Below, piece after piece: positions 9,467 through 16,991 of a stretch of DNA of 64,000 nucleotides. The DNA comes from Bacteroidia bacterium (GTDB taxonomy: Bacteria > Bacteroidota > Bacteroidia > Flavobacteriales_E > Vicingaceae). Made by a program: the position numbers and the translations under genes. Within the stretch, counting starts at the first letter, position 1. Every line of letters starts with the position of its first letter. The notes beneath the pieces were generated by a model that was not told where the DNA came from, did no database searches, and saw nothing but the letters and a program-made list of their open reading frames with translations. The DNA lies in NCBI GenBank assembly GCA_030433355.1, contig JAUIMG010000001.1:124001-188000 (forward strand). Reading direction: 5' to 3'.

Positions 9467-10426
9467 ATGAAAATTTTAGCAAATGATGGGATGGCAAATT
9501 CAGGAATTGAAGTTCTTGAAAAAGCCGGTTTTGAAGTAAGCACAACTAATATTCCACAAGAGGAATTAATCGCTGAGATTAATAAACAAGGAATAGAAGT
9601 TTTATTAGTTCGCTCTGCTACTCAAGTTAGAAAAGATATCATCGATTCTTGCACTGGTCTTAAAATGATTGGCCGCGGTGGTGTTGGGATGGACAATATC
9701 GATGTTGAATACGCTAGAGCGAATGGAAAAGAAGTATTCAATACTCCTGCAGCTTCTTCTCAATCTGTTGCTGAACTAGTTATGGCACATCTTTTTTCTT
9801 CTGTTCGTTTTCTTTACGATGCTTACAAAGAAATGCCAACTAATGGCAGTACCGATTTTAAAGTACTAAAGAAAAAATATGCTAAAGGTATTGAGCTAAG
9901 AGGCAAAACGATGGGAATCATTGGATTCGGAAGAATTGGACAGGCTTTAGCGCAATATGCAATTGGCTGTGGAATGAACGTCATAGTTTCAGATAAGAAA
10001 GAAGGAAGCGTTAGTACTAGCCTACAAGTAAATGGGCAAACTATTGAAGTGGTGCTAGAAAGAAAAAGTCAAGAAGATCTTTTAGCTAATGCAGACTTTG
10101 TAAGCCTTCATATTCCAAGTACGGACAAGCCAATTATTGGCAAAAAAGAATTTGCTCAAATGAAAAATGGTGCAATCATTATCAATGCAGCTAGAGGTGG
10201 CGCAGTTGATGAAGATGCATTAATTGAAAATCTAAATAGCGGTAAAATTGCTCATGCTTGTTTAGATGTTTTTGTTAATGAGCCAAATCCAAGACAGGAT
10301 CTTTTAGCGCACCCTAAAGTTTCTTTAAGTCCTCATATTGGTGCAGCTACTTTAGAAGCACAGGATAGAATAGGAACAGAATTGGCAGATCAAATCATTG
10401 CTTATTATAGCAAAGTAAACGCCTAG
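9467..10426 (+). CDS. serA: D-3-phosphoglycerate dehydrogenase (short form)
   Basis: The enzyme oxidises 3-phosphoglycerate to 3-phosphohydroxypyruvate with NAD+, the first step of serine synthesis. The 319-residue protein has the Rossmann motif MGIIGFGRIGQALAQYA near residues 148-164, the catalytic arginine region NAARGGAVDEDAL, and the catalytic histidine in LSPHIGAATLEAQDR. It ends soon after that helix, so it lacks the C-terminal ACT domain that confers serine feedback in E. coli SerA. Its place between serC and a DUF1015 gene supports the serine assignment over a generic hydroxyacid dehydrogenase. Confidence 0.93.
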   Translation: MKILANDGMANSGIEVLEKAGFEVSTTNIPQEELIAEINKQGIEVLLVRSATQVRKDIIDSCTGLKMIGRGGVGMDNIDVEYARANGKEVFNTPAASSQSVAELVMAHLFSSVRFLYDAYKEMPTNGSTDFKVLKKKYAKGIELRGKTMGIIGFGRIGQALAQYAIGCGMNVIVSDKKEGSVSTSLQVNGQTIEVVLERKSQEDLLANADFVSLHIPSTDKPIIGKKEFAQMKNGAIIINAARGGAVDEDALIENLNSGKIAHACLDVFVNEPNPRQDLLAHPKVSLSPHIGAATLEAQDRIGTELADQIIAYYSKVNA

Positions 10427-10477
10427 TTCCCTATAAGCGAATTGCGATAAATACTATCTTCGCAATAAAATTTTGCT

Positions 10478-11725
10478 TTGGCTGATATTAAACCTTTTAG
10501 AGCTTACCGACCAAGTCGCGACAAAGTTCATTTGATTGCTTCTAGGTCTTACATTTCCTATTCTAAGAAGGATTTGAAAAGTAAGTTGGATGAAAATCCC
10601 TTTACCTTTCTGCATGTTTTAAATCCAGATTATAAAAATTCTAAGAAAAGTGCGGCAAATAGTGTTTCCCATTTTAAACGAGTAAATGAGAAGTTCTTAG
10701 AGTTTGTAGCAGAGCAAAATCTAGTTAGAGATAAAGAGAAAAGCTTCTATCTATATCGTCAAATTAAAGATGGTCACCCTTATGTAGGTATCATCGGATG
10801 TGCTTCTGTGGAAGACTACAACAATAGAGTCATTAAAAAGCACGAAGCTACCATCGCTTTTAGAGAAGAAATTTTTAAAAATTACTTGAATTTAGTTGAG
10901 ATTAATGCGGAGCCAGTATGCTTTACCTATCCAAATCACAAGGAGATAGATAAAATCACCAATCGAATTCTATTGCAGTTTCCGGAATATGATTTTACTA
11001 CAACCAATAGAGTAAGACATAGTTTTTGGCTGATCGATAAAGCAGAAGATGTTGCTAATATCTCCAAGCATTTTAAAGGAGTTGACTCCTTGTATATAGC
11101 AGATGGTCATCATCGTTCTGCCTCCTCTGCCCTTTTGGGAAATGAACTAAAGGCAAAGAACCCAAATCACAGAGGTGACGAAAACTACAACTACTTCATG
11201 GGGATTTTTATTCCAGAAAGTCAGCTAAAGATTTTTGAATTTAATCGCTTGGTAAAAGATTTGGGAGAATATACGCCGGAAAAACTTTTGGAAGATTTAA
11301 CCAATGAGTTTGAAGTAACGTATGTTGAAGGCGACTATTTTAAACCTGAAAAAGTACATGAAATAGGCATGTACTTAAATAAGAAATGGTATTCCTTGCA
11401 CCCCAAAGAAGGTTTATTCAAGGAAAATGATCCGGTTAACAATTTAGACGTATCCATACTTACGAATCATATTCTAGAGCCCTTTTTAGGTATTTCCGAT
11501 TTGCGTACCGATGATAGAATTTACTTTATGGGTGGAAGAGATGGCATTGCAAAACTTAAAAAAGAAGTAGACTCCGGAAAAGCTGCTATTGCCTTTGCAC
11601 ATTTTCCTGTAACTATGGAGCAGCTGAAAAAAATTGCAGATGCTGATGCGATAATGCCTCCAAAGAGCACATGGATAGAGCCAAAACTAAGGAGTGGCCT
11701 AACGGTTTATTCTTTAAACGAATAA
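10478..11725 (+). CDS. DUF1015 family protein (SerA-associated)
   Basis: The 415-residue protein matches the DUF1015 family: the N-terminus ADIKPFRAYRPSRDKVHLIASRSY and the motif YIADGHHRSASSA (around residues 205-217) are the family hallmarks, as is the C-terminal SGKAAIAFAHFPVTMEQL and MPPKSTWIEPKLRSGL. Members are often encoded beside serA in Bacteroidota and have been suggested to act in serine or chiral-metabolite metabolism, but no reaction is firmly assigned. The start is a TTG at 10478, chosen because it gives the canonical N-terminus; there is no ATG nearby. It follows serA after 51 bp and precedes yggS after 9 bp, so it sits in the serine operon. Confidence 0.9.
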   Translation: MADIKPFRAYRPSRDKVHLIASRSYISYSKKDLKSKLDENPFTFLHVLNPDYKNSKKSAANSVSHFKRVNEKFLEFVAEQNLVRDKEKSFYLYRQIKDGHPYVGIIGCASVEDYNNRVIKKHEATIAFREEIFKNYLNLVEINAEPVCFTYPNHKEIDKITNRILLQFPEYDFTTTNRVRHSFWLIDKAEDVANISKHFKGVDSLYIADGHHRSASSALLGNELKAKNPNHRGDENYNYFMGIFIPESQLKIFEFNRLVKDLGEYTPEKLLEDLTNEFEVTYVEGDYFKPEKVHEIGMYLNKKWYSLHPKEGLFKENDPVNNLDVSILTNHILEPFLGISDLRTDDRIYFMGGRDGIAKLKKEVDSGKAAIAFAHFPVTMEQLKKIADADAIMPPKSTWIEPKLRSGLTVYSLNE

Positions 11726-11734
11726 GAAAGTAAA

Positions 11735-12400
11735 ATGAGTGTTGCAGAAAATTTAAAGAGCATTAAAAGGGAACTTCCAGAAGACGTTTGCTTGGTTGCA
11801 GTTAGCAAAACCAAACCAAATGCTTTGATTGAAGAAGCTTATGCAGCGGGACATAGAGATTTTGGAGAAAATAAAGCCCAAGAAATGCAAGCGAAGGCTG
11901 AGGATTTACCCAAAGACATTCAGTGGCATTTTATTGGTCACCTGCAAAGAAATAAAGTAAAATACATTGCGCCTTCTGTTCATCTGATTCACTCCGTAGA
12001 TAGTTTAAGACTCTTAAAAGAAATTAATAAAAGGGCCAAAGCATTAGACAGAACCATTGATGTGCTTTTGCAAGTTTACATTGCCAAAGAAGAAAGTAAG
12101 TTTGGATTGGATGAGGAAGAAATAGAGCAATTGCTTCGCTCTTCCGACTACGAAGAGATGCATAACATAAGAGTTGTAGGCCTTATGGGCATGGCCACCA
12201 ATACTTCGAATAAAGAAACGGTAGCTAGAGAGTTTAAGTCTTTAAAAACTTTTTTTGAACAATTAAAAGAAACTCATTTTAAAAACTCCGAAAGCTTCAA
12301 AAGCCTAAGTATGGGCATGAGTGGAGATTATAAAATTGCCTTGACTGAAGGCAGTAATATGCTGCGCATAGGTTCTTCTATTTTTGGAGCGAGGGGATAA
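11735..12400 (+). CDS. yggS: YggS/PLPBP family pyridoxal-phosphate homeostasis protein
   Basis: This PLP-binding, non-catalytic barrel protein takes part in vitamin B6 and amino-acid homeostasis. The 221-residue protein has the PLP lysine in CLVAVSKTKPNALIEEAY (residues 20-37), the FGENKAQEMQAKAEDLP and WHFIGHLQRNKVKYI segments, and the C-terminal SMGMSGDYKIALTEGSNMLRIGSSIFG phosphate-binding loop typical of the family. It is last in the serC-serA-DUF1015-yggS cluster, where PLP supply links to SerC. Its stop lies 6 bp upstream of an inserted repeat leader. Confidence 0.95.
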   Translation: MSVAENLKSIKRELPEDVCLVAVSKTKPNALIEEAYAAGHRDFGENKAQEMQAKAEDLPKDIQWHFIGHLQRNKVKYIAPSVHLIHSVDSLRLLKEINKRAKALDRTIDVLLQVYIAKEESKFGLDEEEIEQLLRSSDYEEMHNIRVVGLMGMATNTSNKETVAREFKSLKTFFEQLKETHFKNSESFKSLSMGMSGDYKIALTEGSNMLRIGSSIFGARG

Positions 12401-12406
12401 GAATAA

Positions 12407-12564
12407 GTGTGTGATAGCAAAATGTTAAAAAATAGATAACACACACTATAAAAAAACCTAAGTATTTCATTTTAAAGGTTTTCACATTTCATTTTAATTA
12501 TATTTGAAGGTATAGACAAAAGGTAACTAAAACACATAATGTGTTTTAGCTAGTTGTTGGCAGC
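12407..12564 (+). repeat. leader repeat copy A (promoter/attI-like)
   Basis: This 158-bp intergenic segment is repeated at 19942-20100 with long identical blocks (for example AATGTTAAAAAATAGATAA and ATTTCATTTTAAAG and TTAATTATATTTGAAGGTA). It contains, in order, an inverted repeat GTGTGTG/CACACAC, a promoter -7 element, a perfect 11-bp hairpin (12527-12537 with 12539-12549), and the terminal GTTGGCAGC. Between the two copies the left stem changes on both sides (GTGTGTG/CACACAC versus GTGTTTTATC/GATAAAACAC), which keeps pairing. Each copy precedes an inserted gene, so I read it as a mobile leader with an attI-like end; this is inference. Confidence 0.8.
12499..12506 (+). promoter_or_regulatory. 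promoter -7 element in leader copy A
   Basis: TATATTTG matches the Bacteroidota -7 consensus TAnnTTTG exactly and is conserved in copy B at 20033-20040. No clear TTG is seen at -33. It points into the first cassette gene. Confidence 0.55.
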
Positions 12565-13559
12565 AACCAGAAAAAGAAAAATATGAAAGCAGGAATACTA
12601 ATACTATTGACATTTGGACTTTCAAATTTGGTTTTTGGTCAAATCAAGTCCGAAAGACAAGTGAAGTATTGGCTGCATAAAAAAATAGAGAAAAAAGGTT
12701 TTCATAAAAACATCTCAAAAGATAGTTGTGTAATCTTTTGGGAAGAATATAATAGAAACGGAAAAGTTACCAAGGAATACGATTTTCCCTCTGATAGATG
12801 TTGGACGATAAATGGACCTTGGGAACATCACTATTATTATGATGACAAGGACAGAATAATTGAACACAGATTTTACGGTGGAGAGGAAGGAAAAGGAAGA
12901 ACCTTAATGAAGAATTATTTCTATTCATATCCTTACGCAGATGAACCAAATAGAGCGAATGAATTTTATGTCATTTACGATTACAAAGCCAAAACGAGAA
13001 TTGAAGAAGAACAAATTGACACGTTTTATTTAGATACCGTCACTACAAAGGGGATGTTTGATTTTTTTAGAACAGGTTGGAAATATGATACCATCAGATA
13101 TAATGAAGGAAGTTTTATTTTCAAAGAAGGCTTTGAACGAAATAAAAAGCTATTTACATCTGATTTGATTACGCCTATTTTAAGTAAATCGGATATCAAA
13201 GACTTTGAAATTGCACTAATAGATAACCTAAATCAAATCTGCAATAAATTTACAGAGGTTTACGAAACTGATGAAAGTTATTTCTGCGAATTTGAATTTA
13301 GAGAGGAAGGAAGTCGAAGAAGCATTAAATTTAGAATATCGAAGTACTTTTTAGAAATAGAGTCCAGATTTTTAAATAACAATGGAGATTGTTACTTGTC
13401 ATTTTTCTACCAATGTGAAAGAAATGGAAGCAATCTCGAAAAATTAAATTTTGTAAAATCTTACATCGAATATTATTAAAAATAAAAAAAAGGCAGCTGC
13501 CAACAATGGCTAAAACGTTCATAGCCAGCAAAAGCTGGCTACGCCGTTTAGCCGAGCCG
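12557..13559 (+). mobile_element. integron-like cassette 1
   Basis: Boundaries are set by analogy with integron cassettes cut between G and TT of a GTT core. The unit starts at TTGGCAGC (12557) and ends inside the GTT at 13559-13561. Its first bases, GTTGGCAGC (12556-12564), are the exact reverse complement of GCTGCCAAC (13496-13504) just after the gene. One gene is carried, in the leader's direction. No integrase is visible. The unit lies between yggS and the convergent DUF5916 gene. Confidence 0.55.
12583..13479 (+). CDS. hypothetical secreted protein (cassette 1)
   Basis: I do not recognise the family. The 298-residue product begins with a clear signal peptide (MKAGILILLTFGLSNLVFG before Gln), so it is exported, most likely to the periplasm. 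The mature part is rich in aromatic and charged residues; the first half has WxxHxYYYDDKDRIIEHRFY, reminiscent of YD-type strand repeats, and the second half has no motif I can name. It starts 19 bp after the leader repeat's GTTGGCAGC end and its stop is followed within 16 bp by an attC-like inverted repeat. It is therefore probably driven by the leader promoter. Expression and function are unknown. Confidence 0.75.
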   Translation: MKAGILILLTFGLSNLVFGQIKSERQVKYWLHKKIEKKGFHKNISKDSCVIFWEEYNRNGKVTKEYDFPSDRCWTINGPWEHHYYYDDKDRIIEHRFYGGEEGKGRTLMKNYFYSYPYADEPNRANEFYVIYDYKAKTRIEEEQIDTFYLDTVTTKGMFDFFRTGWKYDTIRYNEGSFIFKEGFERNKKLFTSDLITPILSKSDIKDFEIALIDNLNQICNKFTEVYETDESYFCEFEFREEGSRRSIKFRISKYFLEIESRFLNNNGDCYLSFFYQCERNGSNLEKLNFVKSYIEYY

Positions 13560-13567
13560 TTGTAAAA
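13496..13567 (+). repeat. attC-like inverted repeat site 1
   Basis: The site begins GCTGCCAAC and ends GTTGTAAAA. The outer arms CAAC/GTTG pair, then AA faces GCC unpaired, then TGGCTAAA pairs with TTTAGCC plus one extra unpaired G, and a central TAGCCAGC/GCTGGCTA hairpin (13522-13541) caps the structure. This arrangement of R box, unpaired spacer, L box with an extrahelical base and variable tip is that of integron attC sites, and the 72-bp length is in their range. GTTGTAA only partly fits GTTRRRY. Confidence 0.6.
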
Positions 13568-14575
13568 CATTTGATGAAAGAGAGAATATCATATTTATTA
13601 GAAATTTTTCAAGCTTTTAAAACAGATGATATCAAATCTCGTTTGAAGCATTTTGATATTCTAACAAATTCTCTTTTTACCCTGACACAAAGCCTTTTCG
13701 ATAATAAAGTACAAATTGAACATCACCATGCAGAAATTGAAAACAAATTTTTTCGTTATGGCATGGCAAATCACAGTATTAAAAAACTGTTAGAGGGTAA
13801 TCGATTTTTTATAATTAATAAACAAATAGAGATTACAGACTTGTTTTCAGTATTTGCTTTGACCAGAATGCAAATAGAGTCATTTTCTATCATGTACTAC
13901 CTATTCTTTGATAATTTAGAAACAATAGAAAAGGATTTCCGATATGAAATTTACAAATTACATGGTCTTCAAAAACAAAATAAATTCCCGGTCGTTTTCA
14001 AAAAAAACGAGGTTAAAAAGAAAAAAATTCAAAGTGACATTTCAGTTCTTATTGATAAGATAAAAAGCTATCAAGTATTCCAAAATGCAACTGAAAAACA
14101 AAAAAAAGAATACTTAAATCCAAGACATGCTAAACTCGATTCTACTAAAGATATATTAATCAAAAGTGGAATTGACTCAAACCGAATCAATGACATGTGG
14201 AATTTATATTCAAACCATGCTCATGGAGAACATATTAGTGATAGACAGTACAATTATATTTATAAAAACAAAAAGTCAACACTAGAGGAATCAATGACTG
14301 TTTTGTCAATTAACACAATCTTGACTTCTAACCTTTGTAAATTAATTTCGGACGAATTCGATGAAGTAAAAAAGAAATATGAGGAACTTCACTTGGGAGA
14401 TAAAGTACAAATTGAAATTTGGAGTAAACTAAAGAAATAAAAAACATTTGCCAACAATATATAACCGCAATTACGGCGGATTCGACTACGTCCGAATCCA
14501 CGCGGAAATGCTAAAGTCTGTGCCAAACCGAAAATTAACGCATATTAACCCGTAACTGACGGTTATACGAGACCG
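13560..14575 (+). mobile_element. integron-like cassette 2
   Basis: This unit is in tandem with cassette 1 and runs from the TT at 13560 to the G of the GTT at 14575. It carries one gene that begins only 14 bp after the boundary. The start GTTGTAAAA and the end TTTGCCAAC are only partly complementary, unlike the other two cassettes. It ends in a long attC-like inverted repeat. Confidence 0.5.
13574..14440 (+). CDS. hypothetical cytoplasmic protein (cassette 2)
   Basis: I do not recognise the family with confidence. The 288-residue, Lys-rich, mainly helical product has no signal peptide or membrane segment. RMQIESFSIMYYLFFD (around residues 98-113) and WNLYSNHAHGEHIS (around 214-227) resemble the conserved helices of DUF5677-like proteins, in which an Arg/Glu helix and a later Ser-x2-xHG helix recur; that similarity is only by eye. 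A TTG at 13571 directly precedes the ATG at 13574, which I prefer. The gene lies between two attC-like sites and has no promoter of its own that I can see. Confidence 0.7.
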   Translation: MKERISYLLEIFQAFKTDDIKSRLKHFDILTNSLFTLTQSLFDNKVQIEHHHAEIENKFFRYGMANHSIKKLLEGNRFFIINKQIEITDLFSVFALTRMQIESFSIMYYLFFDNLETIEKDFRYEIYKLHGLQKQNKFPVVFKKNEVKKKKIQSDISVLIDKIKSYQVFQNATEKQKKEYLNPRHAKLDSTKDILIKSGIDSNRINDMWNLYSNHAHGEHISDRQYNYIYKNKKSTLEESMTVLSINTILTSNLCKLISDEFDEVKKKYEELHLGDKVQIEIWSKLKK

Positions 14576-14582
14576 TTGCGCG
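14447..14582 (+). repeat. attC-like inverted repeat site 2
   Basis: The left end TTTGCCAACAATATATAACCG and right end CGGTTATACGAGACCGTTGCG form an imperfect inverted repeat: CAAC/GTTG, an unpaired spacer, then TATAACCG/CGGTTATA (8 bp), then TTACGG/CCGTAA. A GGATTCG/CGAATCC hairpin (14478-14499) lies inside. The layout copies site 1 with unrelated stem sequences, which is how attC sites behave. Nothing clearly recognisable is seen between here and the DUF5916 gene end at 14674. Confidence 0.55.
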
Positions 14583-14673
14583 TCATTTGGTACGGTAAAG
14601 GGTCATCCTTTACACTTTTGAGACGTATAATTTGAACACAAAATAAAATTATTATGCCTTATGTAAAACTCTG

Positions 14674-16863
14674 TTAAAGCACAAAACGCCAGACTAATTT
14701 GGCCAATAGGGTACTTCGTTCTGCGATAAAGTCACCTGTTCTGGTATCTACAATCTGGTTATAAATAAGGAAGAAATCTGTACCAATTTTTGGAATTAAT
14801 TGCAATCTGAAGTTAATATTCATCTCTTGTTGTGCTGAATTCCACTGTCCCAATAAAGAACCAAATGCTTGCGGATGAAGGGCATATTCTACTCTAGAAC
14901 CAATCAAATCTGTATCAAAACTTCCTTGAGGCAGTTCAATAATGTTCTTTTCATAATTCAGATTGATATTAAAATTTTTAGTGGCACGCCAAAGCAAAGT
15001 TCCTTCAGTAGAAAAACTACTTCCTTCAAAAAACTCACCAAAACTGCTGCTTGTGCTGAATGAAAACTCTCTCGCCTCAAAAGTCTCAAAGAAGATGGTA
15101 TAACGATTCCACCAATATTCTCCCTGAGCAATCACCACATCAGGAAAAATCTCAAAGTCTTCCCTCAAGCCTTCTGCTACTCTTTCTATATCAAAATAAA
15201 AGCCTTCCCCCGATCTACTTTCAAAACCTAGAGGTCTGATTTTATAAGAAAAGGATTGTAAGTTCTTCGTATCATCGTATTGGACATAGGTTAATGCTAC
15301 AGGAGAGAAAAAAAACTGTCTAACCCATTTAAAATTGTTTTTTGGTCTGGGTTGAAAGAAAACTTGACCGAAGTTTTCTTGAAAATTTCTTCTTCGCATC
15401 AGACCAACTTCAGGATTAAATTGATCGACACTCCTTTGAGTGGAGGCAAATACATTTATTCGGTCGTTCGGCAAATTTATAAAAGCTCGATAAGCAAAAG
15501 CATCATCCTGAAGTCCTTCATCCGTATTATATGTCTGAATAATTGCACCTCCAACATCTAAATTGCTTTTACCTATAAAGTTTGCAGTACTGTATCTTCC
15601 ATTAACTCCTGTAGTAGTATGCCATCTACCTTCTGTAATTTTATTTGTAGTCATTGCGCCAATAACACTTTGATCTCCTACATCTTGCCTCCAACTAAGT
15701 GTAGTAAAATTAGTGGATGGATCTCCTCCTGCTTCAGCAGTTTGAATACTCATGGCACCAAGGGTTGTATTTTCTTCTTTTCCTAATATTCTGGCACCTG
15801 CTAAAATGGGAACTGTTTCTCTGGTCTCACTTAAACCAATTCTTCTCGAATAGAATGGAACAATTCTATTTCCTCCAAATCCAAAATCAAAAAAGTCATC
15901 CCCTTCCAAGAAAAACTCCCTTAATTCGGGAAAAAACAGTGGAAAACGGGTAAGATTAATTTGCTGCCTATCTGCTTCCACCTGAGCAAAATCAGTATTG
16001 AATGTAAGATTCAATCGGTAGGTTGGACCTAAAAGAGCATTGATATCTCCACCTATGTTGCCTACTCCTTCGTTTCCATCAGAAGTGTGCTGTGCTCCTC
16101 CCAAGGCATATGGTTTCACCTCGATAAAACGTTTATCTCTTAAATTTTTCAGGCCCTTTAAAATACCTGCTTGGCTTACATCTGAAATTTCATAATTACG
16201 CTGCCACCCTTTCCACCTAGCCTGTTGACGGTTTCTACGAATGTTACGCTCGAAATTTATCCCCCACAACTGCTCTTCTTCTCCTGGTCTGTATTTCAGT
16301 GTATAAAAGGGAATTTTTATTTCTGCAAACCAACCATCAGCAGTTCTCTGAGTTCTAACATCCCAAACCCCATTCCAAAATTGATTGGAAGACCCTCCAT
16401 TATTAAATGTTTGCAGGTCGGCTCTTGCACCATTTGGATTGATGACAAATTGGAAACCATTTCTGCGATCCAAATACGTATCGATAATAACCATGAAATT
16501 ATCCTCTAAATCAAAATCAAAGTCTCTGCGCATCTCTTTTGCGATAATTTTACTTGGATCCCTATCGTAACACCACACACCGATATACATAAACTCATCA
16601 TCAATAAGGATGGCAACTTCGGTTTTTTCGGTAATAGGTTGACCTAGATCAAGTTCTCTTTGAGTAAAATCAGAAATTTTTTGTGCAGTTTGCCACTCAG
16701 GCTCATCTAGCTTACCATCAAATACGAAGCTACTTTTAAGAGGCGATGCTTTTATACTTTCAGATGGAAGTGAAACCAAATTAGTATCTACGTATTGCCC
16801 ATTTGTATTAGTACTAACTAATGTAAATAGCACAATAAGAAATATTTCATATAGCTTTTTCAC
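14674..16863 (-). CDS. DUF5916 outer-membrane protein with CBM9-like domain
   Basis: The protein (about 729 residues) has an N-terminal signal peptide (KKLYEIFLIVLFTLVSTNTNG before Gln), then a carbohydrate-binding family 9-like domain (DGKLDEPEWQTAQ through NPNGARADLQTFN, about residues 40-160), then the DUF5916 region with LTFNTDFAQVEADRQQINLTRFPLFFPELREFFLEG and alternating beta-strands ending in an aromatic residue (LVWRFVL), as expected for an outer-membrane barrel. Function is unproven; polysaccharide handling at the cell surface is plausible. The frame opens at GTG 16887, but GTG 16863 gives a clean signal peptide and is preferred. It converges on the inserted cassette block. Confidence 0.87.
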   Translation of the reverse strand: MKKLYEIFLIVLFTLVSTNTNGQYVDTNLVSLPSESIKASPLKSSFVFDGKLDEPEWQTAQKISDFTQRELDLGQPITEKTEVAILIDDEFMYIGVWCYDRDPSKIIAKEMRRDFDFDLEDNFMVIIDTYLDRRNGFQFVINPNGARADLQTFNNGGSSNQFWNGVWDVRTQRTADGWFAEIKIPFYTLKYRPGEEEQLWGINFERNIRRNRQQARWKGWQRNYEISDVSQAGILKGLKNLRDKRFIEVKPYALGGAQHTSDGNEGVGNIGGDINALLGPTYRLNLTFNTDFAQVEADRQQINLTRFPLFFPELREFFLEGDDFFDFGFGGNRIVPFYSRRIGLSETRETVPILAGARILGKEENTTLGAMSIQTAEAGGDPSTNFTTLSWRQDVGDQSVIGAMTTNKITEGRWHTTTGVNGRYSTANFIGKSNLDVGGAIIQTYNTDEGLQDDAFAYRAFINLPNDRINVFASTQRSVDQFNPEVGLMRRRNFQENFGQVFFQPRPKNNFKWVRQFFFSPVALTYVQYDDTKNLQSFSYKIRPLGFESRSGEGFYFDIERVAEGLREDFEIFPDVVIAQGEYWWNRYTIFFETFEAREFSFSTSSSFGEFFEGSSFSTEGTLLWRATKNFNINLNYEKNIIELPQGSFDTDLIGSRVEYALHPQAFGSLLGQWNSAQQEMNINFRLQLIPKIGTDFFLIYNQIVDTRTGDFIAERSTLLAKLVWRFVL

Positions 16864-16991
16864 GGGGGACGAAATTACCAAAAGCACTTACTTTTAAGGA
16901 CCCTCAATTAACGAGAATTTGGCTATTCTGTTCTACCAAGCCTGGGATTACTTCAATATGGAAGCATTTATTTGAAATTATATTATTGAAA

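Noticed and set aside
12401-14600. Classical mobile integron
   Set aside because: No intI or other tyrosine recombinase is encoded in the window, and the cores GTTGGCA, GTTGTAA, GTTGCGC only partly fit GTTRRRY. I therefore call the sites attC-like only.
14595-14618. Hairpin GTAAAGG/CCTTTAC as a terminator
   Set aside because: The 7-bp stem is followed only by ACTTTTGAG on the plus strand and by no T run on the minus strand.
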